Below, in pieces: positions 15,135 through 17,440 of a DNA stretch of 17,440 nt (the stretch's first letter is position 1; every line of letters starts with the position of its first letter). Both the position numbers and the translations under genes were made by a program. The stretch covers positions 1 to 17,440 of the forward strand of contig NZ_JASIAL010000072.1 of the NCBI RefSeq assembly GCF_030042015.1, in the 5' to 3' direction. The DNA comes from Trebonia sp030042015 (GTDB taxonomy: Bacteria > Actinomycetota > Actinomycetes > Streptosporangiales > Streptosporangiaceae). The notes under the pieces were generated by a model. The model did no database searches. It was given only the letters and a program-made list of their open reading frames with translations, and was not told the DNA's origin.

Positions 15135-15141
15135 GTCTGTT

Positions 15142-15366
15142 ATGACCGCACCGCTGGCCGCCCAACCGGTGACCATTCCAGAGCACCGCAAGCCCGCTGA
15201 CATCGACTCACCGGAGCTGATCGCGATGTTCCGGCACGCCCGTGCGCTGCTGGATTCCACCCCTGGCGCCCAGCTGTCACGAGGACTGGCCAACTTTATG
15301 TGGGCCGCGCGCCATGAACTCAGGCGCCGGGGAGAGTGCGACGACGAGTACCTCTACAGCGCCTGA
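15142..15366 (+). CDS. Small hypothetical protein divergent from the GntR gene
   Basis: I do not recognise the family. The 74-aa product has a Pro-rich, probably flexible start (APLAAQPVTIPEHRKPADI), then helical, charged sequence with SPELIAMFRHARALLDSTPG and FMWAARHELRRRGE. It has no signal peptide or membrane segment. The ATG at 15142 is chosen over an upstream in-frame extension because it sits 7 bases after a TAGCCT box and the operator lies upstream of it. Position beside a minimal GntR repressor suggests a small early gene of an integrative/conjugative element, perhaps an accessory or regulatory factor. Confidence 0.65.
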   Translation: MTAPLAAQPVTIPEHRKPADIDSPELIAMFRHARALLDSTPGAQLSRGLANFMWAARHELRRRGECDDEYLYSA

Positions 15367-15432
15367 GAACCGGCGCTCAGAGGTATCCGCCTGCGAACCC
15401 GCCGGCCCCTACACCTTTGCGTGGCGTAATAC

Positions 15433-15465
15433 CCCTGTAATGCCGTGTGCCCTCCGGCTACAGGG
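15433..15465. repeat. 7-bp inverted repeat in the 15367-15550 gap
   Basis: CCCTGTA (15433-15439) is inverted as TACAGGG (15459-15465) around a 19-base loop. It may be a terminator for the 15142 gene or part of the next promoter. Confidence 0.35.
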
Positions 15466-15550
15466 CGCGCGTGGCACGATAAGGGCATCTTCGCCCGGGC
15501 GCGGGCGGGTGCCGTAGCGAGGCCGGCCGTTTGATGCGGGGTGGTCTGCG

Positions 15551-16093
15551 GTGCCCGTGGTGCAGCCGGAGACGGCGCGGCGCCGGTCTGATGCAGGCAC
15601 GGTCCGGCTGTCCGGCCGGGACGTGGCCGGGCTGATCTTGTGCGCCGAGCAGTACGCCGCTCCCTATGACTTGCTGGCCGCCGGGCTTGGCGTGCGCCCA
15701 GCCCGGTTGCGGGGGATCGTGGCCCGCTGGCGTGCCGCCGGCTACGCCGCCACCGGCACGCTAGGCCCCGGCCCGGCGTGGTGCTGGCTGACCGGCGCGG
15801 GGATGGCCGCGTGCGGCCTTGGCTATCTGGCCCGGCCGCCGGCGCTGGCCCGGCTGGCGCACATCCGCGCCGTCCTTGCCGTCCGGCTGTGGCTGGAGTC
15901 GGGGCAGGCGTACGCGGACGGCCGGGCGTGGTGGCGGTCCGAGCGGCGTATCCGAGCCGGGCTGCCGTCTAACGCGGACTTCCGCACCGGCACTTGGACC
16001 CTTGGGTCATGCGAATTGGAAGCGGAGGTGGCGTCCGCCCCACCAGGGGACGGCGGTGTTGTCGGGCAGGGTGGCGTGGCGGAGGACGGGTGA
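15551..16093 (+). pseudogene. Replication-relaxation-like protein gene, 3' end cut by an insertion sequence
   Basis: Residues 20-139 resemble the winged-helix replication-relaxation (Replic_Relax/MobC-like) proteins of actinobacterial mobile elements: SGRDVAGLILCAEQYAAPYD, LGVRPARLRGIVARWRAAGY, WCWLTGAGMAACGLGY, LARLAHIRAVLAVRLWLESG and WWRSERRIRAGLP. Family members normally continue into a larger C-terminal domain. Here the resemblance stops after GLP (about base 15967), and the remaining 41 codons run antisense into the 3' end of the transposase gene. The most likely reading is truncation by the insertion sequence. The GTG at 15551 is the first of several nearby GTG starts and none has a clear ribosome binding site. 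The family call rests on pattern recognition. Confidence 0.6.
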
Positions 16094-17381
16094 GTAGGCG
16101 CGGCGGTTGATCTTGACGGTGATGCCGGTGCCGTCGTTGGTGATTTCGCCGGGGGTGCCGGGGAATCGCCGCTGGAGGGTGCCGGGTGCGGCGTGTGCGT
16201 AGTTGCCGGGCAGGCGGAGCCGGAACGCGGCGGGCAGGGCCTGGGCCAGCACGCAGAGCACGACGTCGAGGTCGGCGTTGAGGTTGACCGCGCTGGACAG
16301 GGCGCCGGCGCAGAATGCCCGGATGATCTCGGCCAGCCGCTGCCCGATGGTCATCCGGCGGGCGTAGTGCCCGATGAGCGCCTTTGTCCTTATCTCCTGA
16401 TCGTTGGTGATGATGACGGTGGGGGCGTCGCGGCCCAGGCCGGTGACGGCCAGCTGGCGGATGGTGCCTGGGTAGCTGGTCAGCGTCTCGGCGGGGTCCT
16501 CGTGGACCTTGGGGCGGTTGCGCGGTCCGGGCCGGCTGAGGGCCACGGTCGTGTAGTCCGCCGGCGCTAGTGCCTTGATGTGGCGCATCAGGGACGGGGA
16601 GCGCATCCGCAAGGCGGCGAACTTGACGCCGCGTTCGTCGAGCTCGCCGGGGATGGCCTGGGTGGTGACCTTCTGGTCCATGATCAGCATCTTCGGGTCG
16701 GTGCCGGAGACGGCTTTCCAGTGGCCGCAGAAGGCGATGGCCTCGCGGGCCCGGGTGGCCTTGGTGAGGCCGGCGCTGGCGTAGACGAGGTTGCGGGTGC
16801 CAGTGTCCTGGGCGAAGAAGGTCAGCACCGGGCGGGTGCGCTGGGACCGGGTGGGGACGTAGTGCTTTTCCGGGGCGGGGTCCTCGCCCCAGTGCATGAC
16901 GGCGTGGAAGCCCAGGCCGAAGATCGCCTCGCTGCTGGCTGCCAGGCCAGCGGCGATCATCTTCTTGTCCAGGGCGGCCAGCAGCCGCCGCTGGTGGCCG
17001 TGCGAGAGCCGGTAAGAGTAATCGGTGAGCGCCGTCTTCTCCGGCAGGATCGGCAGCCCGGCCAGAAGCGCCGGGGCAGGGTCAGCGAGCAGGTCATCGA
17101 CGTGAGACACCCGCCGGGTCGCGGTCAGCTTGAGCGCGAGCAGCGGCAGCAGCCAGGACACGGCCGGGATGACCCGGGTGCCGGGGTAGCCGGCGGCATC
17201 AGCCAGCGCGGGCAGGTCCAGGGCGATCAGGTCCGGGACCGCGAGCAGCAGCCCGGCCATCGCGGTATGGGCGCGCGCCGGGAGGGCAGCGGAATCGATG
17301 ACCGGCGCGGCCGGGAGCTTGTCAAATCGTCTGTGTAAGCTAAGGCAGTTGTTGTCCTTCTGTTACCTTTGCTGCGGGTGA
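15968..17381 (-). mobile_element. Insertion sequence, limits approximate
   Basis: A DDE-type transposase gene occupies most of this interval. The left limit is placed where the replication-relaxation-like coding sequence loses its resemblance, and the right limit before a possible neighbouring transposase tail. I could not find convincing terminal inverted repeats or a target duplication by eye, so both limits are estimates. Confidence 0.4.
16007..17260 (-). CDS. DDE transposase (IS4-superfamily-like)
   Basis: Transposase of an insertion sequence, 417 aa from ATG 17260. Recognisable blocks are DAAGYPGTRVIPAVSWLLPL, TALTDYSYRLSHGHQRRLL, EKHYVPTRSQRTRPVLTFFA, LIMDQKVTTQ (candidate Asp), TVIITNDQ (candidate Asp), RRMTIGQRLAEIIRAF (candidate Glu), ALSSAVNLNADLDVVL and the C-terminal WWGGRHLRFQFA. 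This block order fits a widespread actinobacterial transposase family with the RNase-H-like fold; I cannot name the IS family firmly. The frame stays open upstream of 17260, encoding plausible sequence (FDKLPAAPVIDSAALPARAH), to a TAA near 17366, but has no ATG, GTG or TTG there, so the N-terminus may be damaged. FGLGFH occupies a spot where I expect an Asp (FDLDFH), so activity is doubtful. Confidence 0.85.
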   Translation of the reverse strand: MAGLLLAVPDLIALDLPALADAAGYPGTRVIPAVSWLLPLLALKLTATRRVSHVDDLLADPAPALLAGLPILPEKTALTDYSYRLSHGHQRRLLAALDKKMIAAGLAASSEAIFGLGFHAVMHWGEDPAPEKHYVPTRSQRTRPVLTFFAQDTGTRNLVYASAGLTKATRAREAIAFCGHWKAVSGTDPKMLIMDQKVTTQAIPGELDERGVKFAALRMRSPSLMRHIKALAPADYTTVALSRPGPRNRPKVHEDPAETLTSYPGTIRQLAVTGLGRDAPTVIITNDQEIRTKALIGHYARRMTIGQRLAEIIRAFCAGALSSAVNLNADLDVVLCVLAQALPAAFRLRLPGNYAHAAPGTLQRRFPGTPGEITNDGTGITVKINRRAYSPVLRHATLPDNTAVPWWGGRHLRFQFA

Positions 17382-17438
17382 TCAGACAGGGACGCGGTCG
17401 CCGAAATGGACGGCGAATGCGTTCAGTGCTGCTTTCCA
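17382..17438 (-). CDS. Possible C-terminal tail of another transposase, entering from beyond the window
   Basis: A reverse-strand frame open to the window edge reads WKAALNAFAVHFGDRVPV and stops at 17382-17384. The W-x3-LNxFA-xxFxxR pattern resembles the end of IS256/Mutator-type transposases. With only 18 residues this is a weak call; the true gene, if any, lies to the right of the window. Confidence 0.25.
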   Translation of the reverse strand, partial: WKAALNAFAVHFGDRVPV

Positions 17439-17440
17439 GC

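Noticed and set aside
16580..17338. 252-aa plus-strand open frame opposite the transposase
   Set aside because: It is the antisense shadow of the transposase gene; Gly/Val/Gln-rich composition is typical of such mirrors.

Overview
The window is high-GC actinobacterial DNA. The evidence is GC-rich codon use, a GroEL ending in a His-rich tail, the guaB-guaB3 pair, a stand-alone mutase large subunit, GTG starts, and several genes with a TANNNT box just before the start codon (leaderless style). Nothing in the window fixes the genus.

Left part, about 1-7916: conserved chromosomal backbone, all on the + strand. It holds the 3' end of a groEL1-type chaperonin gene, guaB (IMP dehydrogenase), guaB3 (IMPDH-like), trpS (tryptophanyl-tRNA synthetase), a B12-type acyl-CoA mutase large subunit, and, 12 bases downstream of the mutase, a YbdK/GCS2-type carboxylate-amine ligase. 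A strong hairpin terminator separates groEL from guaB.

Middle part, about 7917-14275: an accessory region with visibly lower GC and mixed strands, resembling a defence island. A 676-base gene-free stretch carries a (CAT)7(CGC)5 microsatellite. Three genes follow whose products carry HEPN-style R-x(4-6)-H motifs: an unknown 304-aa protein, a frameshifted Ymh/TIGR02391-type gene on the - strand, and a small membrane-anchored protein with RNEVAH. An imperfect 31-base direct repeat flanks this block. After an 886-base gene-poor stretch comes a tightly coupled two-gene operon. Its first product has a ParB-like N-terminal domain (EGNRR) and a helical, possibly HEPN-like C-terminal domain; the second is a Dam-type adenine methyltransferase (DPPY) whose GTG start overlaps the upstream stop. 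This operon, possibly with the HEPN block, is the best candidate for an undescribed system.

Right part, about 14276-17440: remains of an integrative/conjugative-type element. A 535-base intergenic region packed with perfect hairpins is followed by a minimal 79-aa GntR repressor, a divergent small gene across a palindrome-rich shared operator region, and a replication-relaxation-like gene that appears cut by an insertion sequence. The insertion sequence carries a DDE-type transposase on the - strand. The window ends in what may be the tail of another transposase.
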